Below are positions 34,073-42,578 of a stretch of DNA of 64,000 bases, piece by piece. The translations under genes and the position numbers were made by a program. This stretch comes from JAVBNU01 sp031551265 (lineage in GTDB: Bacteria > Cyanobacteriota > Vampirovibrionia > Gastranaerophilales > Gastranaerophilaceae): assembly GCA_031551265.1 (NCBI GenBank), contig JAVBNU010000026.1, positions 1 through 64,000 of the forward strand, read 5' to 3'. The notes below the pieces were generated by a model. The model was not told the origin of the DNA, ran no database searches, and was given only the letters and a program-made list of their open reading frames with translations. Numbering within the stretch: the stretch's first letter is position 1; each line of letters starts with the position of its first letter.

Positions 34073-35905
34073 TTGAAGGATAATAATTTGCGATATATTT
34101 CAATAGTTGTGCTGGTTTTAATGTGTTGTTCGTTTATCTTTTTTGCGAAATACAAAACGGAAGATAAGCTTTATAAAATTGTGCAAATCCAGTCAGCGAG
34201 CGAGTATTATGTTGATTTTAATAATGATGGTGTTGCTGATGAAGATGAGTTGGTTGTGTTGTCATCTTTGCAGGCTTTTCAGCCGATTTTGACGGATAAA
34301 AAAAGTTTTATATATCGCAAAAATATTACGAATGCTGAAAATATAAAGAATTACTTTTTGGCAGAACAATATTTGAGTGAAAATTTGCTTGGTAAAGATG
34401 TTCGGGTAGAAGTTCTTTCGAAAACAGAGCCTAAAATTGTGCGGATATATTTGAATAATGAAGATGTTGCAAAAATTCTGTTGGGTAAAGGTTTTGCAGT
34501 TGTGAAAAATTATTCCTTCGATTTTTACAGGTATTTCGGGCATGAAAATATTTATCAAATCAAGAAGAATGCGGCTGATGCCAAAGATTTGAAGATTTAT
34601 ATTTTGAACAATAAAAATAACAAGTACCATGAATTAGACTGCAAGTATGGCTTGATGACGCATGATTATAAAATAGTCAAAGAATCGGAATTGCCGAAAA
34701 GTGCGTCAAAGTGTGAGTTTTGTTTTCATATTGAGCATAAAGAGCTTGAGTGGAAAGACAGGAACGACGACCCGCCTTTGAAATTGGGTAATATGGAAAT
34801 CTATATGCTTGATTTCACCCGTCACCCGCGCCCGAATGAGGGGTGCAAAAATTATACATGCTCTGCATTGAAGCGGCTGATTAAAAATTCTGCTGAATCC
34901 ATTGATATTGCGATGTATTCAATACATAATCAGGCGATTTTGGATGAGCTAATAGCAGCGCAAAAACGGGGTGTAAAAATCCGGATTGTCACAGAAGGCG
35001 ATAATTACAGGGATTACAAAGAGGACATGGAGCTTTTGCATGAATATTTTAGTGACATTAAAAACGATAATGCGACAAAAGGCCATGGAGCGCGTGCTTT
35101 GATGCACCACAAATTTATTATTTTTGATGATAAATATTTTTTTATCGGTTCGACCAATCTTACACGCAGTGACTTATCGGGTTTTAATTCAAATATTGCG
35201 CTGATTATTAATTCGCCTGAAATGGTGCAGATATACAAGGAAGAGTTTGAGCAAATGTTTTCAAAGGATTTGTTTCATAAGAAAAAAACCAAAATTGATA
35301 ACAAAGAAAATATCAAAATAAATGCTGATATGACGGCTAGTATTTATTTTTCGCCGGTGGAGGCTGTGATTACAAATCAAATTATTCCGCTTGTAAACAA
35401 TGCCAAGAAATATGTTTATATTCCGATTTTTGTGTTTACACATAAAGAAATGGCGCAAATATTAATTAACGCTAAGAAACGAGGCGTTGACGTGCGTGTG
35501 ATTATGGACGCTACCGGCGCCTGGAACAGAGGTTCTGTACATAAAACTATGCGAGAGGCAGGAGTGCCTGTAAAAGTCGAAAATTTAGCCGGCAAAATGC
35601 ATATGAAGTCGATTATTATTGATGATGAGATAACGGTTATCGGTTCAATGAATTATACTGCAAGTGGTGAAAATTTCAATGATGAAAATATTCTTGTTAT
35701 TAAAAATGCCGCTTTAGCTAAGTATTATAAAGCGTATTTCTTGTTTTTATGGAGTTTTATCCCTGATAAATGGCTGATTAAAACACCTCATGCCGAGTCC
35801 TGGGAGTCTGTCGGCTCATGCACTGATGGTGTGGATAATGATTTTGACGGTAAAATTGATGCTGCAGATGAGGGCTGTAAGCCGATTAAGAGCAAACGCC
35901 AGTAA
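34073..35905 (+). CDS. Secreted phospholipase D-like / nuclease-like protein with EF-hand-type loops
   Basis: A 610-residue protein starting at a TTG right after the valS stop, with AAAGGAT upstream. Residues 10-30 are a hydrophobic signal anchor. A loop resembling EF-hand/dockerin calcium sites (DFNNDGVADEDE) follows near 45. The domain around 45-230 has a compact beta-rich N-part and four Cys (CKYGL, CEFCFHIEH). Two phospholipase-D HKD motifs follow, HHKFIIFDDKYFFIGSTNLT near 345 and HMKSIIIDDEITVIGSMNYT near 508. The C-terminus has CTDGVDNDFDGKIDAADEGC, a repeat common in secreted proteins. It may cleave phosphodiesters of lipid or nucleic acid, and the target is unknown. Confidence 0.75.
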   Translation: MKDNNLRYISIVVLVLMCCSFIFFAKYKTEDKLYKIVQIQSASEYYVDFNNDGVADEDELVVLSSLQAFQPILTDKKSFIYRKNITNAENIKNYFLAEQYLSENLLGKDVRVEVLSKTEPKIVRIYLNNEDVAKILLGKGFAVVKNYSFDFYRYFGHENIYQIKKNAADAKDLKIYILNNKNNKYHELDCKYGLMTHDYKIVKESELPKSASKCEFCFHIEHKELEWKDRNDDPPLKLGNMEIYMLDFTRHPRPNEGCKNYTCSALKRLIKNSAESIDIAMYSIHNQAILDELIAAQKRGVKIRIVTEGDNYRDYKEDMELLHEYFSDIKNDNATKGHGARALMHHKFIIFDDKYFFIGSTNLTRSDLSGFNSNIALIINSPEMVQIYKEEFEQMFSKDLFHKKKTKIDNKENIKINADMTASIYFSPVEAVITNQIIPLVNNAKKYVYIPIFVFTHKEMAQILINAKKRGVDVRVIMDATGAWNRGSVHKTMREAGVPVKVENLAGKMHMKSIIIDDEITVIGSMNYTASGENFNDENILVIKNAALAKYYKAYFLFLWSFIPDKWLIKTPHAESWESVGSCTDGVDNDFDGKIDAADEGCKPIKSKRQ

Positions 35906-35979
35906 AGGTAGTAAAAAAATTTTTTCAGATTTGCCGGTGGTCTCTGTTATAATATAGGAATAATAAAAGGAGTTTAGTT

Positions 35980-36522
35980 ATGAGTAAAAAAGTTTTGGTA
36001 ATATCGTCAAGTCCGAGAAAAGGCGGTAACTCAGATACATTGTGTGACGAATTTGCGAGAGGTGCAGCTGAGGCTGGGCATCAAGTTGAAAAAATATTTT
36101 TAAAAGATAAAAAAATTAACTACTGCACAGGCTGTGGATTTTGTATGACAAACGACCACAATGGTTGTTCACAAAAAGACGACATGACCGAAGTATTGGA
36201 AAAAATTATTGCAGCCGACACTCTTGTTTTGGCGTCTCCCGCGTATTTTTATACGATGTGTGCTCAATTGAAAACGATGATTGACAGATGTTGTGCGAAG
36301 TATACAAAAATCACCAATAAAGAACTGTACTTTATCGCAACGGCCGGTGATGATGCTAAGCCGGCTGTAGATAGAATTTTTGAAGAATTTAGAGGGTATT
36401 TATATTGTCTTGAAGACTCTGTCGAAAAAGGCGCAATTCGTGCAGTCGGTGTTATGCATAAAGACGACGTGAAGAAAACAGGCTTTATGGCAGAAGCTTA
36501 CGAAATGGGTAAGAGCGTATAA
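35980..36522 (+). CDS. NAD(P)H-dependent FMN reductase / flavodoxin-like oxidoreductase
   Basis: A 180-residue flavoprotein of the NADPH-dependent FMN reductase family. The FMN phosphate loop SSSPRKGGNSDTLCDEFARG is near residue 7, and LASPAYFYTMCAQLKTMIDR is the second FMN contact. A Cys-rich CTGCGFCMTNDHNGC segment (about residues 47-61) is typical of the iron-sulfur flavoprotein-like subgroup and could bind a cluster. It likely reduces a small oxidised substrate or protects against oxidants. It has AAAAGGAG upstream, and stands between the PLD-like gene and the toxin-antitoxin pair. Confidence 0.85.
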   Translation: MSKKVLVISSSPRKGGNSDTLCDEFARGAAEAGHQVEKIFLKDKKINYCTGCGFCMTNDHNGCSQKDDMTEVLEKIIAADTLVLASPAYFYTMCAQLKTMIDRCCAKYTKITNKELYFIATAGDDAKPAVDRIFEEFRGYLYCLEDSVEKGAIRAVGVMHKDDVKKTGFMAEAYEMGKSV

Positions 36523-36546
36523 ATCGATTGAAAAATGTATTTCAAT

Positions 36547-36573
36547 GTGTTACAATGTAATACAATGTAACAC
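36547..36573. promoter_or_regulatory. Tandem/inverted operator of the RHH-RelE module
   Basis: GTGTTACA (36547-36554) and TGTAACAC (36566-36573) are perfect inverted repeats, with two tandem TACAATGTAA decamers at 36551-36570 between and within them. It lies 22 bp before the antitoxin start and suits autoregulation by a ribbon-helix-helix protein. On the minus strand the octamers also resemble the HLR1 layout, with one departure. Confidence 0.6.
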
Positions 36574-36594
36574 AAAATAAAAAGGTGGTTTATT

Positions 36595-36825
36595 ATGGCT
36601 TCTGAACAGTTTTCAATGCGTCTCTCAAAAGATACTAAAGACAAGCTTGAAGAACTTGCTAAAGCAACGGGACGCTCAAAGGCTTATCTGGCAAATCAAG
36701 CTTTGGACAAATATTTAGACTATGAAACCTGGTATGTCCAAGCTGTGCAAGAAGGTATTCGGGAAGTCGAAAATGGTGATGTTATATCACTCGAAGAGGT
36801 AAAGCTCGAATTAGGGTTGGGGTAA
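36595..36825 (+). CDS. Ribbon-helix-helix antitoxin (RelB/StbD-like)
   Basis: A 76-residue DNA-binding antitoxin. The first 45 residues are an Arc/MetJ-type ribbon-helix-helix: SEQFSMRLSKDTKDKLEELA, then TGRSKAYLANQALDKYLDYE. The acidic tail (REVENGDVISLEEVKLELGLG) fits a toxin-binding, proteolysis-prone segment. Antitoxins of this kind bind their own promoter and mask the toxin. AAAGGTGG precedes the start, and an inverted operator lies just upstream. The toxin ATG follows immediately on the stop codon. It is small but well supported by the pair. Confidence 0.88.
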   Translation: MASEQFSMRLSKDTKDKLEELAKATGRSKAYLANQALDKYLDYETWYVQAVQEGIREVENGDVISLEEVKLELGLG

Positions 36826-37107
36826 ATGGAAATTATATTTACTAAGGGTGCACTCAATAATTTAAAAGAAATTCAAACGTATATATATAAATACAATCGG
36901 AGTGCTGCAAAAAAAGTCCACGCGCATATTATTGAGAAAATTGAAACCATGCTCTCCCAAAACCCGGCTATTGGCAGATTAGGGCAAAATTTAAGGACAA
37001 GAGAGCTTATAATCACAAAATACCCTTATGTTGTGCCATATCAAATGAGAGATGGCGTGATTTATATTTTGAGGGTTCTGCACACCTCAAGAAAATGGGA
37101 ATCATAA
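36826..37107 (+). CDS. RelE/ParE-family toxin
   Basis: A 93-residue type II toxin of the RelE/ParE fold. It starts MEIIFTKGALNNLKEIQTYI and ends with a beta-hairpin, ELIITKYPYVVPYQMRDGVIYILRVLHTSRKW, containing the Arg-Val-Leu-His/Trp signature end of ParE-like members. RelE members cleave ribosome-bound mRNA and ParE members poison gyrase. The sequence alone does not settle which, though the RVLH-x2-RKW end is closer to ParE/RelE2 type. It starts directly after the antitoxin stop codon, so the two are coupled. Confidence 0.88.
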   Translation: MEIIFTKGALNNLKEIQTYIYKYNRSAAKKVHAHIIEKIETMLSQNPAIGRLGQNLRTRELIITKYPYVVPYQMRDGVIYILRVLHTSRKWES

Positions 37108-37214
37108 ATGTAGTTTGTAAACATAATGTAAAATAATATTTCTTATATAGCAACAAAAAAATTTCACGTGTTTTATATAGATAAAATGTGTGTACTAAAT
37201 TTAAAAGGCGTTAC

Positions 37215-38435
37215 ATGAAGGTCGTTTCGTTAAACAAAAGTTGTTTGCAAAGAGCTGAATTGAAACGAGATTGCTCGAAAAATGATTCAAGTAATTTGGC
37301 ATCTGACAAAGAATGTTCTTTGTCAAATATTCCCTACTATCCTTGTATATCGTTTGGGGCGACTCCGACTGAGGAAAAAATTCAGGCTTATATGGAGCGT
37401 CTCCAAAACATAAACCCTAAAACCTGGGTGCCTGATGAAGATCCAGCTAACCCAAGAGCTAAAAAATGTATAAATAATCCTATCGCAGAAAAAGGCTTGG
37501 CGTTTTTGGATTCGTTAAATAATTATGAAAAAAGAATTTTTGTGGACAAGTATAAGGAAATGACAGGTTTTCCTGATTTAGATATGGTAAACAGAAATAT
37601 AAGAAATGAAGTTGCAGATAAAATTTTTGGATTAGCAAAATTACATGATTTTAAACCTCTTTATGCGGGCTTTGTTTTGAGTTGTTCGGGCGGCATAAAA
37701 AAAGCGTTGCCGGGCTCGGATTTAGATGGCCTATCGTTTCTTATTGATACAAAAAAACCCTTATATGCGGGGTATTATCGATATTTGTTTGGTGAATCAG
37801 TCAATCAGCTGATTTTAGAAACCGGGGCTAATCATTATCCCGAAGTGATTTCGCTGCAAGAACTTGCTCATTTTATAGGTGAGGCAGAAAAAAGCTTTCA
37901 AAAAGAAAAGTTTTCAGAGGCTGAGTTAAAAAGATTTCAAGACAATATTGAGCATTTAGAGAATGATAATGTTATAGGAGCGGAGTTTAACAGGAGAATT
38001 GCCCAAAATATAAATAATGAAAATCACAGTGATGACCCTAAGCAATATAAATATGATTTTCTTGCGGTGTGCCAATTAATTGAAAACTACCGCCAAAATG
38101 GGTATAACACGATTTATGATAATATGGATGACAAAACAAAAAAGCTCATTGAAAAGTCCTGTCTTTATAAATATAGCAATATCACTCAACAAGCTCTCGT
38201 TTCGAAACGCAAAAAAGACAAAATAAAATTTAGGGAAGAGTTTCTAAAAGATTTCAATGATTTTTCTGTTCAACGCCAGTTTGAAATAATAAAAGCGATG
38301 ATTCATAGGTCATACAGCATAACTTCGCCTGACGAAGATGAAACCTTAAAAAAACTTTTTGCTAATTCAGGCAACATGGCGACATCTTTGGATAGTCTTG
38401 AGTTGATGTACAAAATATTAACCGAAGGGGAATAA
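37215..38435 (+). CDS. Hypothetical protein with nucleotidyltransferase-like G-S-D-x-D motif
   Basis: A 406-residue protein starting at ATG 37215, with AAGGCG upstream, rather than at the frame start 37188. A lineage-type N-terminus contains YYPCISFGATPTEE around residue 47. Around residue 160 a stretch LSCSGGIKKALPGSDLDGLSFLID fits the Gly-Ser plus Asp-x-Asp layout of nucleotidyltransferase-fold enzymes (small-molecule or protein nucleotidylyltransferases). The rest is helical and charged. No other motif is recognised. It does not overlap convincing neighbours, and is tail-to-tail with the next gene. A catalytic role is an inference from one motif. Confidence 0.55.
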   Translation: MKVVSLNKSCLQRAELKRDCSKNDSSNLASDKECSLSNIPYYPCISFGATPTEEKIQAYMERLQNINPKTWVPDEDPANPRAKKCINNPIAEKGLAFLDSLNNYEKRIFVDKYKEMTGFPDLDMVNRNIRNEVADKIFGLAKLHDFKPLYAGFVLSCSGGIKKALPGSDLDGLSFLIDTKKPLYAGYYRYLFGESVNQLILETGANHYPEVISLQELAHFIGEAEKSFQKEKFSEAELKRFQDNIEHLENDNVIGAEFNRRIAQNINNENHSDDPKQYKYDFLAVCQLIENYRQNGYNTIYDNMDDKTKKLIEKSCLYKYSNITQQALVSKRKKDKIKFREEFLKDFNDFSVQRQFEIIKAMIHRSYSITSPDEDETLKKLFANSGNMATSLDSLELMYKILTEGE

Positions 38436-38449
38436 TTTGTGTTTCTTGA

Positions 38450-39808
38450 TTAAGGCTGTAAAACTTTGCTGGAGCGATGACCTGATAAATACAGTTTCAC
38501 CAAATTCGTTTCTTGTGGCGCCTGTGGTACCGGCATAGGCTCGTTATTTTTTTGTCTTTTTGCAACATCTTGCGCAACGTCATTTCTAATCATTTTGTTG
38601 CAAAGATATGGAACCACGAATGCCAAACATGCAGCAACAGCGGCTAAATTACCCCAGTAGACGGCTGTTGCGTATTTCAATGTTCGCGCAGCGTTTTTAT
38701 CGGTTTTTGCAAGCTCACTCAACTGCTCTATAGGCTTAGTTTCAGGGAAAATCCTTCTGAATAATCCCGGCTTTTCTTTTTTAACAGTTATATCTGTCTT
38801 GAATATTTTGTCGCATAATCCTGCTAATGCTCCACCGACAACTATATCTCCGCCCATAAAAGCCGGGGTGGACATACCGAGTCTTATGCCCCAATCTTTG
38901 CGTTCAGCTTCTGTTCTTGAAGAAATTTGAAAACCTCCTATTTGTACTAATAGCCCTATAAACATGGCTAACCGAGACATATAAATACCTTTTCTATAAT
39001 CAAATTTTGAAGCACTTTTTTTAATGAAATCGTTGAATTTGCCGGCACTTTGCGATGACAACCCTATCTTCAATGCCAATGGGAATGCAAAAGAAATCGC
39101 GGTAGCCCCAGCTAAAAATGCCAGTATGCGCTTTTTCTTTGTCTGCTCATAATAGTCAGCTCTATCAGCGATTATTGAACTGTCTGCCATTTCCAATTCT
39201 GCGCTGAAACCTGTTTTACCACTTCTTTTCTTTGTTAGGTAATTATTCATAAATCCTAACCCACCAATGGTCGCACCTGTTATAAACAAATCTGAACATA
39301 AAACACCGAGTTTCGCGTTCATAAGCTTGTTGCGCAAAGCTTCATAATTATTATTGGAATTTTTTAATAATTCTTGGACATCAAGCGTATTATTATCTTT
39401 CTTTCCGATAATTTTATTGAGAAAACTTTCGAACGGGCTGGTAGAGGCTTTTTTTGCTAATTCTGCAATTCCTTCTTCTGTTTTTAGAGATGATACCAGA
39501 TGGGCATATGATAATTGCACTGCTTTGTGATTATTTGCCAATAGACTTTTTGTCAAACCCGTCATCCTCATTGCGATTCTGTTGGAAATAGGCACAGTTA
39601 TCAACGGAGCAAGGAAAGCAAAGAAACAAAATGCACCTATGCTATTTAGTTTTTCTTTCTTTTCTTCACTGTTGTTGGTCTGCAAAAGCCATGGGAAAAC
39701 CCCGCCCGCCTCCAAAATAGCACGATTGGCGAGCATATTCTTTTCTATTTCTCCACTTATGCGGTAAAAACTACCAAAATGAGGACTGTTTTTATTCTGT
39801 ACTTGCAT
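38450..39808 (-). CDS. Hypothetical multi-pass membrane protein
   Basis: A 452-residue protein from the ATG at 39808 (GGAG upstream). An upstream 35-codon extension of the frame is unsupported. The N-terminus MQVQNKNSPHFGSFYRISGE carries the lineage motif with His-Phe-Gly. About six hydrophobic segments follow (for example AFCFFAFLAPLITVPIS, LAFLAGATAISFAFPLAL, YLCNKMI region), with charged loops and a basic C-terminus (YLSGHRSSKVLQP). The function is unknown. It is divergent from nhaB. It may be a lineage-specific membrane protein, and I cannot say more. Confidence 0.6.
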   Translation of the reverse strand: MQVQNKNSPHFGSFYRISGEIEKNMLANRAILEAGGVFPWLLQTNNSEEKKEKLNSIGAFCFFAFLAPLITVPISNRIAMRMTGLTKSLLANNHKAVQLSYAHLVSSLKTEEGIAELAKKASTSPFESFLNKIIGKKDNNTLDVQELLKNSNNNYEALRNKLMNAKLGVLCSDLFITGATIGGLGFMNNYLTKKRSGKTGFSAELEMADSSIIADRADYYEQTKKKRILAFLAGATAISFAFPLALKIGLSSQSAGKFNDFIKKSASKFDYRKGIYMSRLAMFIGLLVQIGGFQISSRTEAERKDWGIRLGMSTPAFMGGDIVVGGALAGLCDKIFKTDITVKKEKPGLFRRIFPETKPIEQLSELAKTDKNAARTLKYATAVYWGNLAAVAACLAFVVPYLCNKMIRNDVAQDVAKRQKNNEPMPVPQAPQETNLVKLYLSGHRSSKVLQP

Positions 39809-40000
39809 ACTTACATAAAACTCCAAAATAAAAAAAGTTACAAAAAACTGCGCTAGCATATTAATTTTGTAACAAAAAGTAATATTTAATGGATTATAAG
39901 ACCTGCCTGACAAGCTTAACTTTGTGTAAAGTTGATTTAAATGGTATAATAGAGTTCACTTAAAAAAGCAATGTTAAAATATTGAGGAACAAAAATAGAA

Positions 40001-41455
40001 GTGTTCAAAATTTTTATTGAGAGTTTTCTAGGGAAAATGCCTCAATGGTATAAGATAACAATACTGATTTTTTTGATAATTAATCCGATTGTGTTCTTTT
40101 GTATCAGCCCGTTTTTGGCGGGGTGGATGCTGTTGCTGGAATTTATTTTCACTTTGTCGATGGCTTTAAAATGTTACCCTGTGCCTTCGGGCGGTCTTTT
40201 GGCGCTAGAGGCAGTGATAATAGGTCTTACGACGCCTGACGGGGTTTATAAGGAGGTGTCGGCTAATTTGCCGATAATATTGCTGTTGATATTTATGGTT
40301 GCCGGGATATATTATCTTAAAGATATTGTTTTTTTCGTTTTTACCAAACTTTTTGTGGCTATTAGAAATAAACAGGTTTTATCAATCACGTTTTGTCTGA
40401 TATGCGCGTTATTGTCGGCGTTTCTTGATGCTTTGGCGCTTATGGCTGTTGTCATTGCGGTGTGCTTTAATTTCTACGCGATGTACCACAGAGTTGCCGG
40501 CGAGCTTATTGAGTCCGAAGATTCGCACTCTGAAATGCAGGAATTCAAAGGGTTTTTGCGTAATTTGATTATGCATGGCGCTGTAGGTACTATTTTAGGA
40601 GGCACGATGACTATTGTTGGCGAACCTCAGAATTTGATGATTGCGACAAAATTGGGCTGGTCTTTTGGAGAATTTTTCCGTAATTGTTCGATTATATCAG
40701 TGCCGGCTGCTATTTCGGGATTTATTTTGTGTCCGATTTTAGAAACGGCTAAATTTGGTGGCTTTGGCTATCAGCTGCCGCAGAGGGCTTATGAGGTTAT
40801 TGCGCAGGATTCCGAAGCAAAATTCACAAAAATAAGCCAACAATCTCTATTTACCTATATTTTGCAAGGGCTGGTTGCTATTTTGCTTTTCATCGCGATT
40901 GCTTTTCATATGGCGGAAGTCGGACTTATTGGTATTGCTCTGATTATAGTTATGTCTGCATTCAAGGGTTTGACGAAAGAACACGATTTTGCAGAGGCTT
41001 TTAATAACGCGATGCCCTTTGTGTTATTAATTGTGGTCTTTTTCGCTGTGCTTGCTGTGGTGCATGATCAAAATCTTGTCTCGCCTCTTGTCAATTGGGC
41101 ACTGCATTTTAGCGGAAAAATTCAATTACTTGCGCTGTATCTTGTTAACGGCGTGTTATCGTTAGTTAGTGATAATGTTTTTATTGCTTCTATTTTCATT
41201 AACGAGATAGAAAAAGCGTATAATCAGGGCTTATTTTCACAAGAATGGTACGACAAGCTGGCTATTATTGTTAACATGGGAACGAATATCCCAGCAATGG
41301 CTACTCCAAACGGGCATGCCGCACTTTTGTTTTTACTAACATCATCAATCGCGCCATTGATAAATTTGTCGTACTGGCAAATGGTAAAACTCGCACTGCC
41401 GTACACTGTTGTTTTGACGATAACAGGAGCAATCGCAATATGTTTGTTTATGTAA
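40001..41455 (+). CDS. nhaB: Na+/H+ antiporter NhaB
   Basis: A 484-residue polytopic inner-membrane antiporter (about 10-12 segments) that expels Na+ in exchange for H+. The start is a GTG with GAGGA 12 bases upstream. The N-terminal region FLGKMPQWYKITILIFLIINPIVFF and the stretch EFIFTLSMALKCYPVPSGGLLALEAVIIGLT closely follow E. coli NhaB. Central INP-type and SAFLDALALMAVVIAV motifs and the late VSDNVFIASIFINEIEKA and MGTNIPAMATPNGHAALLFLLTS motifs match too. It is 21 bp from a tandem PII-like gene that probably shares its transcript. Confidence 0.9.
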   Translation: MFKIFIESFLGKMPQWYKITILIFLIINPIVFFCISPFLAGWMLLLEFIFTLSMALKCYPVPSGGLLALEAVIIGLTTPDGVYKEVSANLPIILLLIFMVAGIYYLKDIVFFVFTKLFVAIRNKQVLSITFCLICALLSAFLDALALMAVVIAVCFNFYAMYHRVAGELIESEDSHSEMQEFKGFLRNLIMHGAVGTILGGTMTIVGEPQNLMIATKLGWSFGEFFRNCSIISVPAAISGFILCPILETAKFGGFGYQLPQRAYEVIAQDSEAKFTKISQQSLFTYILQGLVAILLFIAIAFHMAEVGLIGIALIIVMSAFKGLTKEHDFAEAFNNAMPFVLLIVVFFAVLAVVHDQNLVSPLVNWALHFSGKIQLLALYLVNGVLSLVSDNVFIASIFINEIEKAYNQGLFSQEWYDKLAIIVNMGTNIPAMATPNGHAALLFLLTSSIAPLINLSYWQMVKLALPYTVVLTITGAIAICLFM

Positions 41456-41476
41456 TAAGACACGTAAAGGATTGAT

Positions 41477-42127
41477 ATGGAAAATTCTTGCTATAAATCT
41501 AAATTATTGGCCGTCGCAGTAAACAGCGACAAAGGGAATTATGTGCTTGATATTATGAAAAAAGCAGGCATATCAGGCTGTACAAAAGTTTTTGGGAAAG
41601 TTTGTGATGAAATGAGTGAGACTAACGTCTCTTGTGTTCAACAAAATATTTTGTTAAGTATAACCAACTCTGACCCAAACCCGATCATTGATGCGATAGC
41701 CAAAGCTGCGTTGGCAGATTGTAGCCTTAAAATTACTATAATGTTATTTGGCTCATTTAACTTTGATTTAAACGCAGATAGCTGCCCTGACGACACCTTA
41801 AAAAGGAGTACTCAAATGAAATCGAAAATGAATTTAATTGTGACGATTGTCAACAGAAGCCATACAACTGAACTTATGACGGCTGCGCGTGAAGCCGGCG
41901 CCAGAGGTGGCACAATTATTAACGCAAGAGGTACGGGCACCGAGGAAGATGCAAACTTTTTTGGAATTAGTCTGGCTCCCGAAAAAGAAATGCTGCTGAT
42001 TCTCTCGAAAGCCGAAGATACTCAACAAATTGTTGACGCTATAAAAAATCAACCAATATTCAATGAACGCGGCGCCGGAATTGTCTTTACGCTAAACGCA
42101 GAACAGGCGTTTTTCTTTAATGAATAA
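41477..42127 (+). CDS. Tandem PII-like (GlnB-fold) protein
   Basis: A 216-residue protein that is two PII-like halves. Residues 115-216 read NLIVTIVNRSHTTELMTAAREAGARGGTIINARG, a typical PII-family N-terminal beta strand and helix, with a T-loop-like segment and LLILSKAEDTQQIVDAI. The first half (about 7-100) is a diverged copy with AVAVNSDKGNYVLDIMKKAG and a similar order. PII proteins sense nucleotides and nitrogen and often bind membrane transporters or channels. Beside nhaB this one could sense an adenine nucleotide or other ligand and gate the antiporter. The classic Tyr-51-like uridylylation site is not evident. It is the last gene before the accessory region. Confidence 0.72.
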   Translation: MENSCYKSKLLAVAVNSDKGNYVLDIMKKAGISGCTKVFGKVCDEMSETNVSCVQQNILLSITNSDPNPIIDAIAKAALADCSLKITIMLFGSFNFDLNADSCPDDTLKRSTQMKSKMNLIVTIVNRSHTTELMTAAREAGARGGTIINARGTGTEEDANFFGISLAPEKEMLLILSKAEDTQQIVDAIKNQPIFNERGAGIVFTLNAEQAFFFNE

Positions 42128-42131
42128 AAAT

Positions 42132-42152
42132 ATCGGAACGACAGGATTTGAA
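42132..42152. other. Left attachment-site copy (element 1)
   Basis: TCGGAACGACAGGATTTGAA at 42133-42152 is identical to the first 20 bp of the 42-bp tRNA-Pro 3' end repeat at 50006 and 62213. Identity stops there (AACTCATTCC follows, against CCTGCGACCC). Confidence 0.75.
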
Positions 42153-42259
42153 ACTCATTCCGTGAATTACTAAAAACAAAAAAACCAGTAAAATCAAGGG
42201 TTTGGAGAAATTACATTTTCTCTGAATTGAATGTTTTACCCTTGAATTTTATGTTTTCA

Positions 42260-42277
42260 AGTACATATGAAGTACAC
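42260..42277. repeat. Arm-type repeat, left end of element 1
   Basis: AGTACATATGAAGTACAC contains AGTACA twice, 11 bp apart. A copy with one change lies inside the right end (49938-49955), in the same orientation. This pairing at the two ends fits integrase arm sites. Confidence 0.55.
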
Positions 42278-42404
42278 AAAAACCTACCCTATTTCATGCG
42301 GGTTTCCATAATTATACCATATAAACTACCTACAGTCATCATTTAATCGCTTAACGAGCCTCCTACACGCGCTGTAAATATGATTATAAGTTGGTTTAGA
42401 TGCA

Positions 42405-42565
42405 CTTCACTTTTTAGCCTATATATTTTTTACTTTTTCGCCTATTTCTATTCGACATTCCGCGGGGAGTATACTTCACAAATTGCGGGTATGTCATTCG
42501 GCATTTCGCGAGGGTAATGCTTTACAAATCGCGGACATTCTACTTTACAAATCGCGGGATTTACG
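42405..42565. repeat. Seven degenerate 23-bp tandem units
   Basis: Units begin at 42405, 42428, 42451, 42474, 42497, 42520 and 42543, exactly 23 bp apart. Those at 42520 and 42543 share CTTTACAAATCGCGG, and 42474 has CTTCACAAATTGCGG. Units 42451 and 42497 share TTCG-x-CATT-x-CGCG, while 42405 and 42428 share ACTTTTT-x-GCCTAT. They lie at the left end of element 1, directly before the ATPase. They could be iterons or a protein-binding array. Confidence 0.6.
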
Positions 42566-42578
42566 ATATGATAATCTT

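Larger units (their letters stand above)
42153..42578. other. Left end of element 1: arm site and 23-bp array, no gene
   Basis: Apart from the arm-type site at 42260-42277 and the repeat array at 42405-42565, I see no gene in these 426 bp. The frame open from 42483 runs through the array, whose 23-bp period is not a multiple of three, so it is not translated there. Confidence 0.5.

Noticed and set aside
42133..42152. Second tRNA gene
   Set aside because: Only the 3' 20 bp of tRNA-Pro is present and no cloverleaf can form.
42483..42578. N-terminal extension of the AAA ATPase frame
   Set aside because: It lies in the 23-bp tandem array and has no ribosome site, so I start at 42579.
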